A stretch of DNA of 20,902 nucleotides from Patescibacteria group bacterium (GTDB lineage Bacteria; Patescibacteriota; Gracilibacteria; UM-FILTER-43-11): NCBI GenBank assembly GCA_029260955.1, contig JAJDCF010000093.1, positions 1 to 20,902 on the forward strand. Reading direction: 5' to 3'. The position numbers and the translations under genes are program-made. Positions 7,239 to 13,551 of the stretch are shown in pieces (within the stretch, counting starts at the first letter, position 1; each line of letters opens with the position of its first letter). The notes beneath the pieces are model-generated. The model did not search any database and was not told the origin of the DNA. It saw nothing but the letters and a program-made list of their open reading frames with translations.

Positions 7239-8318
7239 TTATCTTAGGAGGTCTCCAATCAGTTGAACATTCGCCGCAGGGAATGGGTATTTTTCAAGAT
7301 CTGAAAGTTCCACCCACCTTCCATCACTGGCTGATTTTAGCTGAACTTCACCTTCTTCATGATCCGCCGCAAAACAATGCAGATCGACCTTAAAAGAAGT
7401 GTAAGCATGTTTGATCTTTTTGATCGGCCTCACGTTGCTGATCGAAATCCCCACCTCCTCCTTCACCTCACGATGAAGCGCTTTGATAGCTGACTCCCCT
7501 TTCTCAATTTTACCACCAGGGAACTCCCAAAGCCCTGCCATCAGACCAGTAGCCGGGCGTTTTTGAATAAAGACCTTATCACCTTTTTTAATAACAGCGA
7601 TGGCCACTTTGATATTTTTCGATACCTTCTTTGGCCCTCGATCAGGAAGTTGATCTACCATGTCATTCTCATAAGCTTTGCAACGGGACTTGAGCGGACA
7701 AGGTCGGCAATCAGTGGCTGCAGGAGTACACTGCAGCGCTCCAAATTCCATCAAAGCCTGGTTAAAGTTACGAGCTTTGCCCTTTGGCAAAACTGCCGAC
7801 GCCCACTCCCACATCTGTTTATCGGCTTCGGGCAAACGAGTGTTTTTGGTGTAAAAAAATAATCGCGAAAGAACACGAATCACATTGCCATCTACCAAAG
7901 GCTGATTCTGATTGAAAGCGATACTGCTAATAGCTCCAGCCGTATACCTTCCCACTCCGGGAAGTGCCAAAATATCGTCGTAATCCGAGGGAAAATCACC
8001 CCCATGCTGTTCCATAATCTGCTTAGATGCCTTTTGAATATTCCGAGCACGTGAGTAGTACCCTAAACCCTCCCAAAGCTTCAAAACCTTGTCCTCCTTC
8101 ACCTCTGCAATCGACTGAATCATCGGAAGTGCCTTCATCCAGCAATCAAAATAGGGCAAAACGGTTTTGACCTGAGTTTGCTGCAGCATGATTTCAGAAA
8201 TCCAAACCTGATAAGGCTCATATTTTTCCCGCCAAGGCAAAGAACGTTGGTTTTTTTCAAACCATTTTAAAAGCTCCTCTTGGACAAACTTTATGTCGGC
8301 TTTTTGTAACTTGCTCAT
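7239..8318 (-). CDS. mutY: A/G-specific adenine glycosylase MutY with intact Nudix motif
   Basis: It removes adenine mispaired with 8-oxoguanine in base excision repair. The 359-residue protein has the catalytic glutamate E42 in SEIMLQQTQV, the helix-hairpin-helix LPGVGRYTAGAI (about 119-130) and the catalytic aspartate D143 in VDGNVIRVLSRL. The iron-sulfur cysteines are C197, C204, C207 and C213, with the canonical C-x6-C-x2-C-x5-C spacing. The C-terminal MutT-like domain, which recognises 8-oxoG, holds a complete Nudix box, G269-x5-E275-x7-R283-E-V-x-E-E-x-G-I291. E. coli MutY has lost these residues. The start ATG 8318 gives a normal N-terminus. It is monocistronic and convergent with the MacB-like permease, with no base between the two stop codons. 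Confidence 0.95.
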   Translation of the reverse strand: MSKLQKADIKFVQEELLKWFEKNQRSLPWREKYEPYQVWISEIMLQQTQVKTVLPYFDCWMKALPMIQSIAEVKEDKVLKLWEGLGYYSRARNIQKASKQIMEQHGGDFPSDYDDILALPGVGRYTAGAISSIAFNQNQPLVDGNVIRVLSRLFFYTKNTRLPEADKQMWEWASAVLPKGKARNFNQALMEFGALQCTPAATDCRPCPLKSRCKAYENDMVDQLPDRGPKKVSKNIKVAIAVIKKGDKVFIQKRPATGLMAGLWEFPGGKIEKGESAIKALHREVKEEVGISISNVRPIKKIKHAYTSFKVDLHCFAADHEEGEVQLKSASDGRWVELSDLEKYPFPAANVQLIGDLLR

Positions 8319-8338
8319 GCAAAATAATTTGAGAGCTC

Positions 8339-8344
8339 AGTATA
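8339..8344 (-). promoter_or_regulatory. mutY: Candidate -10 box of mutY
   Basis: The complement of 8339-8344 reads TATACT, 20 bases ahead of the mutY ATG. No good -35 is visible at 16-18 bases, so this is a weak call based on position in the divergent gap and the 5/6 match. Confidence 0.35.
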
Positions 8345-8356
8345 TCACGCACCACC

Positions 8357-8385
8357 CTGTTATTTTTCTGAAAGAAAACTATAAT
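8357..8385 (+). promoter_or_regulatory. Candidate promoter of the ECF-type sigma factor operon
   Basis: A perfect TATAAT stands at 8380-8385, with CTGTTA (8357-8362, only 3/6) at 17-base spacing. This is a housekeeping-type -10 rather than the GGAAC/GTC pair of classical ECF promoters, so no autoregulation by the encoded sigma factor is evident here. The transcript would start near 8392, giving a leader of about 35 bases. Confidence 0.45.
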
Positions 8386-8426
8386 ATGATACGTATTAAG
8401 AAGTAGACTCCCGTTTTTTTATTTAC

Positions 8427-9011
8427 ATGAAAGACCTGAAAGAAAAATCAGACAGTCAGTTAGTCACTCTTGCCCTCAAAAACCAGGACTCGTTTGAGCA
8501 TCTTGTAAATCGCTACGAAAAGAAGTTGTCCAGATACGTAAGAAGGTTATACGGACTAAGCAGCGAATGCATAGAAGACGTTTTACAAGAGGCCTTTATC
8601 AAGATCTACGTAAATCTGAATGACTACGACCCAAGCTACTCCTTCTCCAGCTGGGCCTACCGCATCACCCACAACGAAACAGTCAACTACCTGAGAAAGA
8701 ATAAAAAAGTTACCATCGTTCCACTCGAAACCGACGATGAAGAAAGTGCCAATTTGATCGACATACTCAAAAGCGAAATCGATGTGGCTAAAGAAGTATC
8801 ACGTAAAGACATAGCCGAGCGAATTAGAAAAGCCATCAGCATGTTACCCGACAAATATCGGGAAGTTTTGGTTCTCCGGTATATGGAAGACATGGACTAC
8901 AAAGAAATCAGTGACATTCTACGAATGCCTATGGGCACAGTTGCTACAACAATTAATCGAGCTAAAGAAAAATTCAAACAGATCGCAGAAAAAATGCATC
9001 TTAATTCATAA
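8427..9011 (+). CDS. RNA polymerase sigma factor, ECF/sigma-24 type
   Basis: This 194-residue protein has only sigma regions 2 and 4. Region 2 (about 22-92) includes FEHLVNRYEKKLSRYVRRL, the DVLQEAFIKIY core-binding segment, and the -10-recognising FSSWAYRITHNETVNYLRK. Region 4 (about 130-185) has LPDKYREVLVLRYMEDMDYKEI followed by the helix-turn-helix MPMGTVATTINRAKEKF. The size and missing regions 1 and 3 place it in the extracytoplasmic function group, which redirects RNA polymerase to a stress or envelope regulon. The linker (about 93-128) is charged and a little long. The next gene starts three bases after the stop and encodes a membrane protein, the usual place for an anti-sigma factor. 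Confidence 0.93.
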   Translation: MKDLKEKSDSQLVTLALKNQDSFEHLVNRYEKKLSRYVRRLYGLSSECIEDVLQEAFIKIYVNLNDYDPSYSFSSWAYRITHNETVNYLRKNKKVTIVPLETDDEESANLIDILKSEIDVAKEVSRKDIAERIRKAISMLPDKYREVLVLRYMEDMDYKEISDILRMPMGTVATTINRAKEKFKQIAEKMHLNS

Positions 9012-9014
9012 GTA

Positions 9015-9563
9015 ATGAGCAAACTAAGCAATAAAATCTTAGACAAAATCAAGAAGGGGAAAGTAACTCCGAAGCCACGGTGGTACTTTGTGCTCATGCA
9101 CACCTTACTTGGAACAGCCATTCTGACATCCATTATTATAGGTGGAATAGCGGTTGCCATTGTCATTCGCAACCTATCACTGACCGACTGGGAACTCGCC
9201 CGTCAATCAGCCGGTGGACATGTTCGCTCATTCTTCATGATCATTCCTTATATCTGGATTATCTTCATTGGCCTAACAATCTTTTTGGCCGACCTACTTT
9301 TTAGACATACTAAAAAAGGACATCGAATCGAGATATGGAAAATAATAGCTGCGTCCGTTGCTATTTCAATGGTACTTGGAGGCTTATTCTTCATAACCAA
9401 AGCAGACAAGCCTTTCGAAGATGGATTAAGAAGAAACCTTCGCCCTTACGAGCAATGGGAGAAAAAAAGAATGGCCCCTTGGAGGAAGGAAATACTAAAG
9501 CAACGCCCACCAAAAGGAATCAATATGAAAATTAATGAAAGAAAATTTCGAGAGCTTCCGTAG
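9015..9563 (+). CDS. Three-helix membrane protein, possible partner of the sigma factor
   Basis: This 182-residue protein matches no family I recognise. A basic N-terminus (about 1-25, rich in lysine) precedes three predicted transmembrane helices, about 28-51, 72-96 and 106-127. A strongly charged C-terminal tail of about 55 residues follows (RRNLRPYEQWEKKR, WRKEILKQRPP). With three helices the two ends lie on opposite sides. The basic N-terminus favours that end inside and the long tail outside. Position suggests an anti-sigma or sensor subunit: it follows the sigma gene by three bases and precedes a secreted protein. No zinc-binding anti-sigma motif (H-x3-C-x2-C) or RseA-like domain is visible, so any anti-sigma role is inference. 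Its stop lies 55 bases before the next start. Confidence 0.8.
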   Translation: MSKLSNKILDKIKKGKVTPKPRWYFVLMHTLLGTAILTSIIIGGIAVAIVIRNLSLTDWELARQSAGGHVRSFFMIIPYIWIIFIGLTIFLADLLFRHTKKGHRIEIWKIIAASVAISMVLGGLFFITKADKPFEDGLRRNLRPYEQWEKKRMAPWRKEILKQRPPKGINMKINERKFRELP

Positions 9564-9618
9564 TAACAAATGCGAGCAGATATCTCTCAAAATTTATTTC
9601 AATTAATTACTTAATATA

Positions 9619-10092
9619 ATGACTAAGGCTATCAAAAGAACCAACAAGGCCACGCTCATAGCAGCCGCCTTAATTATCACCGGAGCAACCGCTGTTTTTG
9701 GCACCTATGCCGCCGAAGACCAGCAAGTTCCAACTGACGAAAATCGTCGCCCATCTATTCATCAGGAATTAACAGATGAGCAAAAAGCAGTCCTAGAAGA
9801 AGCTAAAGAGCTATTCGAAGCTGGTGACAAGGAAGGCGGAAAAGCCATTCTGGATGCAGCTGGTATAAAGCCTCCAAGGCGTAACCAAAAACGAAAGGAA
9901 TTCATGGAGAACTTAACCGAGGAGCAAAAAGAAGCCATGAAAGAAGCTAAGGTACTCTTCGAAGCTGGTGACAAGGAAGGCGGAAAAGCCATCCTAGATG
10001 CAGCTGGTATAAAGCCTCCTAAAAAACCAGGTCACCAAGGCCAAAAGAACTGCCCACGCCCGGAGCAACCTGAGCAAAATGAAGTTGAATAG
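9619..10092 (+). CDS. Secreted protein with two near-identical 48-residue repeats
   Basis: This 157-residue protein has a clear signal peptide: a basic start (KRTNK), a hydrophobic core LIAAALIITGATAVF and a likely cleavage after YA or YAA (31 or 32). The mature part has two copies of one unit, at about residues 51-88 and 99-136. Each starts LT(D/E)EQK, continues with a helical E-A-K-x-L-F stretch, and ends with the shared EAGDKEGGKAILDAAGIKPP. A proline/glutamine-rich tail follows. The LTxEQ start recalls the LTxxQ motifs of CpxP/Spy-type periplasmic proteins, but similarity beyond that is weak. The AGDKEGGK loop could bind metal, though it is not a canonical EF-hand. It lies third in the sigma-factor operon and is closed by a terminator. 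Function unknown. Confidence 0.82.
   Translation: MTKAIKRTNKATLIAAALIITGATAVFGTYAAEDQQVPTDENRRPSIHQELTDEQKAVLEEAKELFEAGDKEGGKAILDAAGIKPPRRNQKRKEFMENLTEEQKEAMKEAKVLFEAGDKEGGKAILDAAGIKPPKKPGHQGQKNCPRPEQPEQNEVE
9814..10019 (+). repeat. Direct DNA repeat inside the secreted protein gene
   Basis: The 62 bases at 9814-9875 recur at 9958-10019 with only two differences, both silent (ATTCTG against ATCCTA). The period is 144 bases, or 48 codons. The first part of each unit is far more diverged, so the identity is confined to the segment encoding FEAGDKEGGKAILDAAGIKP. This suggests recent gene conversion or selection on that half. Confidence 0.9.
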
Positions 10093-10116
10093 GAAACGAT
10101 CCAACAAGGAGTGAGC

Positions 10117-10145
10117 AAAAAACCCCGGTTTAAACCGGGGTTTTT
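10117..10145. terminator. Palindromic bidirectional terminator
   Basis: An AACCCCGGTTT arm at 10121-10131 pairs with its exact complement at 10132-10142. The palindrome has no separate loop sequence, so four central T/A bases would form the turn. A run of six A's on the left and five T's on the right makes it usable both for the sigma-factor operon (plus) and for the gene ending at 10184 (minus). Confidence 0.92.
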
Positions 10146-10183
10146 ATTATCATTAATCTTTTATCCTTTTCAGGATCCGATGG

Positions 10184-10567
10184 TTAAGCGATAAAACCAA
10201 AGTAACCAAATACTAAGCCTAGAGCAATTACAATAACTGAAAAAGTCTTAAGGTTCTTAGCGTTAACCCATGACTTAGTCATACCTACTAGGGTACTTGG
10301 AAAGGCAAGTAGCATTACACCCTTGATAAGTGCAATCCATCCAATAATAGTAACAAGAACTTCCCAGCTTTTCACCCATTCGTTGTGAAAAGTAACGAGT
10401 GTGAAACCAGCAATCAGAGCCATAAACCCTCCGATATACATAGCGGTTGTATCTTTCATGATACCTTCAAGAAGTTTTGCATAATACTTCTTGTCTAAGA
10501 GCATACCTACACCAACTGAGAGGTAAACAATGGCAGCCACTTGAGCCACAAATAAAGATAAATCCAT
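10184..10567 (-). CDS. Four-helix integral membrane protein
   Basis: This 127-residue protein is nearly all membrane. Predicted helices are at about 5-23 (FVAQVAAIVYLSVGVGMLL), 43-60, 69-90 (VLVTIIGWIALIKGVMLLAF) and 106-126. The IGWIALIKGVMLL segment and the KKYYAKLLEGI loop look like a small uncharacterised membrane family found in several bacterial groups, which I cannot name securely. There is no catalytic motif or signal peptide. It stands alone on the minus strand between two plus-strand operons, with a terminator shared with the sigma operon and a weak extended -10 upstream. Function unknown. Confidence 0.82.
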   Translation of the reverse strand: MDLSLFVAQVAAIVYLSVGVGMLLDKKYYAKLLEGIMKDTTAMYIGGFMALIAGFTLVTFHNEWVKSWEVLVTIIGWIALIKGVMLLAFPSTLVGMTKSWVNAKNLKTFSVIVIALGLVFGYFGFIA

Positions 10568-10602
10568 AATTTATTTTTGTTAATTGGTATTTATTTAAGG
10601 CA

Positions 10603-10608
10603 ATCCTA
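10603..10608 (-). promoter_or_regulatory. Candidate extended -10 for the four-helix membrane protein gene
   Basis: On the minus strand TGCTAGGAT is an extended -10 (TGn plus a 4/6 hexamer, complement of 10603-10608), about 35 bases ahead of the ATG at 10567. No clear -35 is present. This is a weak call made mainly because the gene needs its own promoter. Confidence 0.3.
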
Positions 10609-10658
10609 GCACATTTGAGTAATTAAAGATAGATGTATGCAATATAAGCTCAAACTAA

Positions 10659-10687
10659 TTGTCACAAAGAGTTTTTTCTGATAAAAA
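10659..10687 (+). promoter_or_regulatory. Candidate promoter of the receiver-kinase-receiver operon
   Basis: TTGTCA (10659-10664, 5/6) is followed after 17 bases by TAAAAA (10682-10687, 4/6). Transcription would begin near 10694, about 26 bases before ATG 10720. A GGAG at 10692-10695 is too far from the start codon to act as a ribosome binding site. Confidence 0.45.
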
Positions 10688-10719
10688 TAGTAGGAGACGC
10701 ATTTTTCAAACACATACAA

Positions 10720-11091
10720 ATGACAAAAAAAGGGAAATATATATTGATTGCCGAAGATGATCCATTCATTGGTAAAATAATGGAAACTACTCTAGCTGAA
10801 CATGGATACAAAGTAGATCGTGTTACAGATGGGGCACAAGCACTTGAGAAAATAGGGTCAAATGAATACGATCTTGTCCTTTTAGACTTGATCATGCCTG
10901 TAAAAGATGGGTTTGAAGTACTGAGTTATCTTAAAAAAACAACAAATGAAACACCCGTTATTGTATTCAGTAATCTAGCCCAAGAAGAGGACAAAAAGGA
11001 AGTTATGTCCTTAGGAGCAAAAGGTTATTTTGTTAAATCTAGCATGGCCATGAACACCTTGGTGGGCGTGGTTAACAATTTTGTAAAATAA
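10720..11091 (+). CDS. Single-domain response regulator (receiver only)
   Basis: This 123-residue protein is one CheY-like receiver with no output domain. The acidic pocket is E12-D13-D14, the phosphoacceptor is D56 in LVLLDLIMPVKDG, the switch serine is in VIVFSNL, and the conserved lysine is in GYFVKSS. It ends at the natural domain boundary. It would take phosphate from, or shuttle it to or from, the histidine kinase encoded six bases downstream, and must act by protein contact because it lacks a DNA-binding domain. It is a paralogue of the receiver at 13156-13530, sharing the LLDLIMPVK-(D/N)-GF core and the FSNLA segment. Confidence 0.93.
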   Translation: MTKKGKYILIAEDDPFIGKIMETTLAEHGYKVDRVTDGAQALEKIGSNEYDLVLLDLIMPVKDGFEVLSYLKKTTNETPVIVFSNLAQEEDKKEVMSLGAKGYFVKSSMAMNTLVGVVNNFVK

Positions 11092-11097
11092 CTTGTC

Positions 11098-13137
11098 ATG
11101 AAAAAAAGAGTTAACAAAAAAAATAAGCATTATCACAAGTCTATCCTACTGCGCCCAATCGGCAATTTAAAAATTAGAACTAAGCTTTTTCTTGGCTTCT
11201 TCACCATAATCTTACTTGCAGTGACTGTCGGGGCCATTGGCTACCAACAAACAACCAAAACGGAAGATGCATGGCTAGAAATATCGGAATTTGCCTTGCC
11301 AGAAATGCGAGCTTTGGAAGACATGCGCTCAGGAGGGCTCAGAATAGTATCCAGTATCAATGAGTTTCTTCTTCTTGGATACTTAGGTACAGCCATGGGT
11401 GAACAAAAAACTGAACTTAATTACATCAATGAAGGAAAAGAAGGTTTAATGGAGGGGCTCGAAGAGTTCAGGGTGCTCATGGTTAAGTCTGGTGATGACT
11501 TCGAGAATTATCAGAATATTCACTCAACTGTATCGTCATTACTTGCAATTGCAGATGAGGCAGTTTCAAACGACACCATAAATGCAGAACAAAGAGATAC
11601 TGTTGTCGCAGATATCAAAGAGGAACTCGAAGAGGCGGAGGGAAAATTCCTGGATTCTGTTAATGCCCTTTTGATTTACGAACGAGAAGAAGTTGATGAA
11701 GAGGCGGAGGAAATAACGGAATATATTGAAATCACCCAGAAATCACTTCTATTCCTCAGTATAACCTCTCTTTTCATAGGCATTCTTCTGACTTACCTTT
11801 TTTCCTACCTTATTGCCAATCCAATCATTTCCCTCCGAAATATCACCTCAAAAATTGCCAAAGGGGACTTCAGTAAAAAAGTGCACCACTATTTTTCTGA
11901 TGAAATTGGCGAACTAGCTGACAGCTTCAATTTCATGAGTTCCGAACTTCAGCAGCTTTATTCTGGACTTGAAAAGAAAGTTAAGGAAAAAACAGCTGAT
12001 ATTCGCACTGCTCAAAAGAAGCTTCAAACTGAAAAGGCAAAGCTAGAAACCTTCCTGGAAAGTATCGGTGAAGGCATCATAGCCCTAGATACCAAGGGAA
12101 GAATTGTAACTCTAAATAAGTCAGCCGAATCAATGTTAGGTATTTCGCTAAAAAAAGTTATCGGGCAACCATTTAAGAGTCATATTAAGCTAAAAAATGA
12201 GGGAGGAAATCCTCTATTGATTGAAGATCATCCAATTTCAGATGTTATGACAAAAAGGAAATCGATCTTTCTGATTAGTACATTTATAAAAAAAGATAAG
12301 AGCAAATTGTACATGGCTACAACTATTGCACCAATAATTGATGGGAAAAAAGTAATCGGTCTTATTTCCACCTTCCGCGACATGACAAAAGAAAAGGAGG
12401 TAGAACAAACCAAAACAGATTTCATTTCTCTTGCCTCTCATCAGCTTCGCACACCCCTAACCGGCATCAAATGGATTCTTCAGGAGGCCGATAGAATGAA
12501 AAATATTAAAGAATGGAGGGAAGAGTATTTGAGTGATGCAGTAGTATCGACCGAAAGAATGATAAGCCTTGTTCATGACCTACTAAATGTTTCACGACTC
12601 GATAGTGGAATTCTGGCTGTGGACCCTAAAAAAACAGATTTGGGTGAATTTATCTCCAGGCTTATTAAGGTAGATGCTCAACCTGTTGCAAATGCAAAAA
12701 AACAAAAAATTGTCTTCAAAAAACCCGCTAATAAAATCATAACAAGTATAGATCAGGATTTAATTCATCAAGTTATTTCCAATCTCGTTTCTAACGCGCT
12801 TCGGTATTCAGAAAAAGGGAAAACTATTACAATTGGCCTCAAAAAAAAGAAGGGCAAAATTGAGATATCAATAAAAGATCAAGGCATTGGTGTTACCAAA
12901 AAAGACCAAGAACAACTATTCGAAAAGTTCTACAGAACTAAGGATGCCGCGCTATACTCAACTACAGGTTCTGGACTTGGTCTCTACATAATCAAAAAAA
13001 TACTACTAGCTTGCAAAGGAACCGTGAGTATTGAGTCAAAAAAAGGGAAAGGGTCAACATTTACAGTAAGTATACCAACCAAAACTCCAACTAAAAAGGT
13101 AAACGGAGCTCAACTTTTTTCACATACTATTAGCTAA
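11098..13137 (+). CDS. Membrane sensor histidine kinase with HAMP and PAS domains
   Basis: This 679-residue kinase has a first transmembrane helix at about 30-48 and a helical, acidic extracytoplasmic sensor (about 49-213) of four-helix-bundle type. The second helix is at about 214-239, followed by a HAMP domain (about 240-295), a coiled linker, and a PAS domain (about 314-435, starting LESIGEGIIALD). The HisKA dimerisation domain has H448 in SLASHQLRTPL. The ATPase domain carries the N-box NLVSNALRYSEKG, the G1 box DQGIGV, the F-box LFEKFYRT and the G2 box GSGLGLYIIKKI, all intact. It is an orthodox, probably active kinase that autophosphorylates H448 and passes phosphate to the flanking receivers. 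The signal sensed cannot be read from the sequence. Both receivers lie on the same transcript, one on each side. Confidence 0.95.
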   Translation: MKKRVNKKNKHYHKSILLRPIGNLKIRTKLFLGFFTIILLAVTVGAIGYQQTTKTEDAWLEISEFALPEMRALEDMRSGGLRIVSSINEFLLLGYLGTAMGEQKTELNYINEGKEGLMEGLEEFRVLMVKSGDDFENYQNIHSTVSSLLAIADEAVSNDTINAEQRDTVVADIKEELEEAEGKFLDSVNALLIYEREEVDEEAEEITEYIEITQKSLLFLSITSLFIGILLTYLFSYLIANPIISLRNITSKIAKGDFSKKVHHYFSDEIGELADSFNFMSSELQQLYSGLEKKVKEKTADIRTAQKKLQTEKAKLETFLESIGEGIIALDTKGRIVTLNKSAESMLGISLKKVIGQPFKSHIKLKNEGGNPLLIEDHPISDVMTKRKSIFLISTFIKKDKSKLYMATTIAPIIDGKKVIGLISTFRDMTKEKEVEQTKTDFISLASHQLRTPLTGIKWILQEADRMKNIKEWREEYLSDAVVSTERMISLVHDLLNVSRLDSGILAVDPKKTDLGEFISRLIKVDAQPVANAKKQKIVFKKPANKIITSIDQDLIHQVISNLVSNALRYSEKGKTITIGLKKKKGKIEISIKDQGIGVTKKDQEQLFEKFYRTKDAALYSTTGSGLGLYIIKKILLACKGTVSIESKKGKGSTFTVSIPTKTPTKKVNGAQLFSHTIS

Positions 13138-13155
13138 TTTATTAATCACTCAATT

Positions 13156-13530
13156 ATGAAACTCAAAAGAATTCTAATCGCCGAGGACGACCCATATCTT
13201 AGTAAGGTTATGAGGAATTATCTAGAGGAAAGATTTATAGTTGATTTAGCGGAAGATGGAGGCGAAACTCTTGAAATGATCCATAAGAACAATTATGCAG
13301 TAGTCCTACTCGACCTCATAATGCCAGTGAAAAATGGTTTTCAGGTTTTGGAAATTCTTCAGGAAGAAAAAAATCCAACACCGGTCTTGATCTTCAGTAA
13401 TCTTGCTGAAAAAGAAGAAATGGACAGAGCTATTTCCTTAGGCGCCAAGAACTACTATATAAAATCAGATATGGACATTGATGAAGTAGCCAAAGCCATA
13501 ACAAAGTTCACTGAAGGGCAAGCAAAGTGA
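13156..13530 (+). CDS. Single-domain response regulator (second receiver)
   Basis: This 124-residue receiver has the acidic pocket E10-D11-D12, phosphoacceptor D53 in VVLLDLIMPVKNG, a switch serine in LIFSNL and a conserved lysine in YYIKSD. No output domain is present. It follows the kinase stop by 18 bases and mirrors the receiver ahead of it, suggesting a duplicated pair serving one kinase. The two differ at many positions in the C-terminal helix, a common partner-contact surface, so they may have different targets or one may serve as a phosphate sink. It is the only gene in the window that ends in TGA. A few bases separate it from the convergent M29 peptidase gene. Confidence 0.93.
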   Translation: MKLKRILIAEDDPYLSKVMRNYLEERFIVDLAEDGGETLEMIHKNNYAVVLLDLIMPVKNGFQVLEILQEEKNPTPVLIFSNLAEKEEMDRAISLGAKNYYIKSDMDIDEVAKAITKFTEGQAK

Positions 13531-13551
13531 ATAAAGCAAAAAGTGATTCTT

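Noticed and set aside
9615..9620. TATAAT box before the secreted repeat protein
   Set aside because: It overlaps the ATG itself, so transcription from it would begin inside the gene; co-transcription with the sigma operon fits better.
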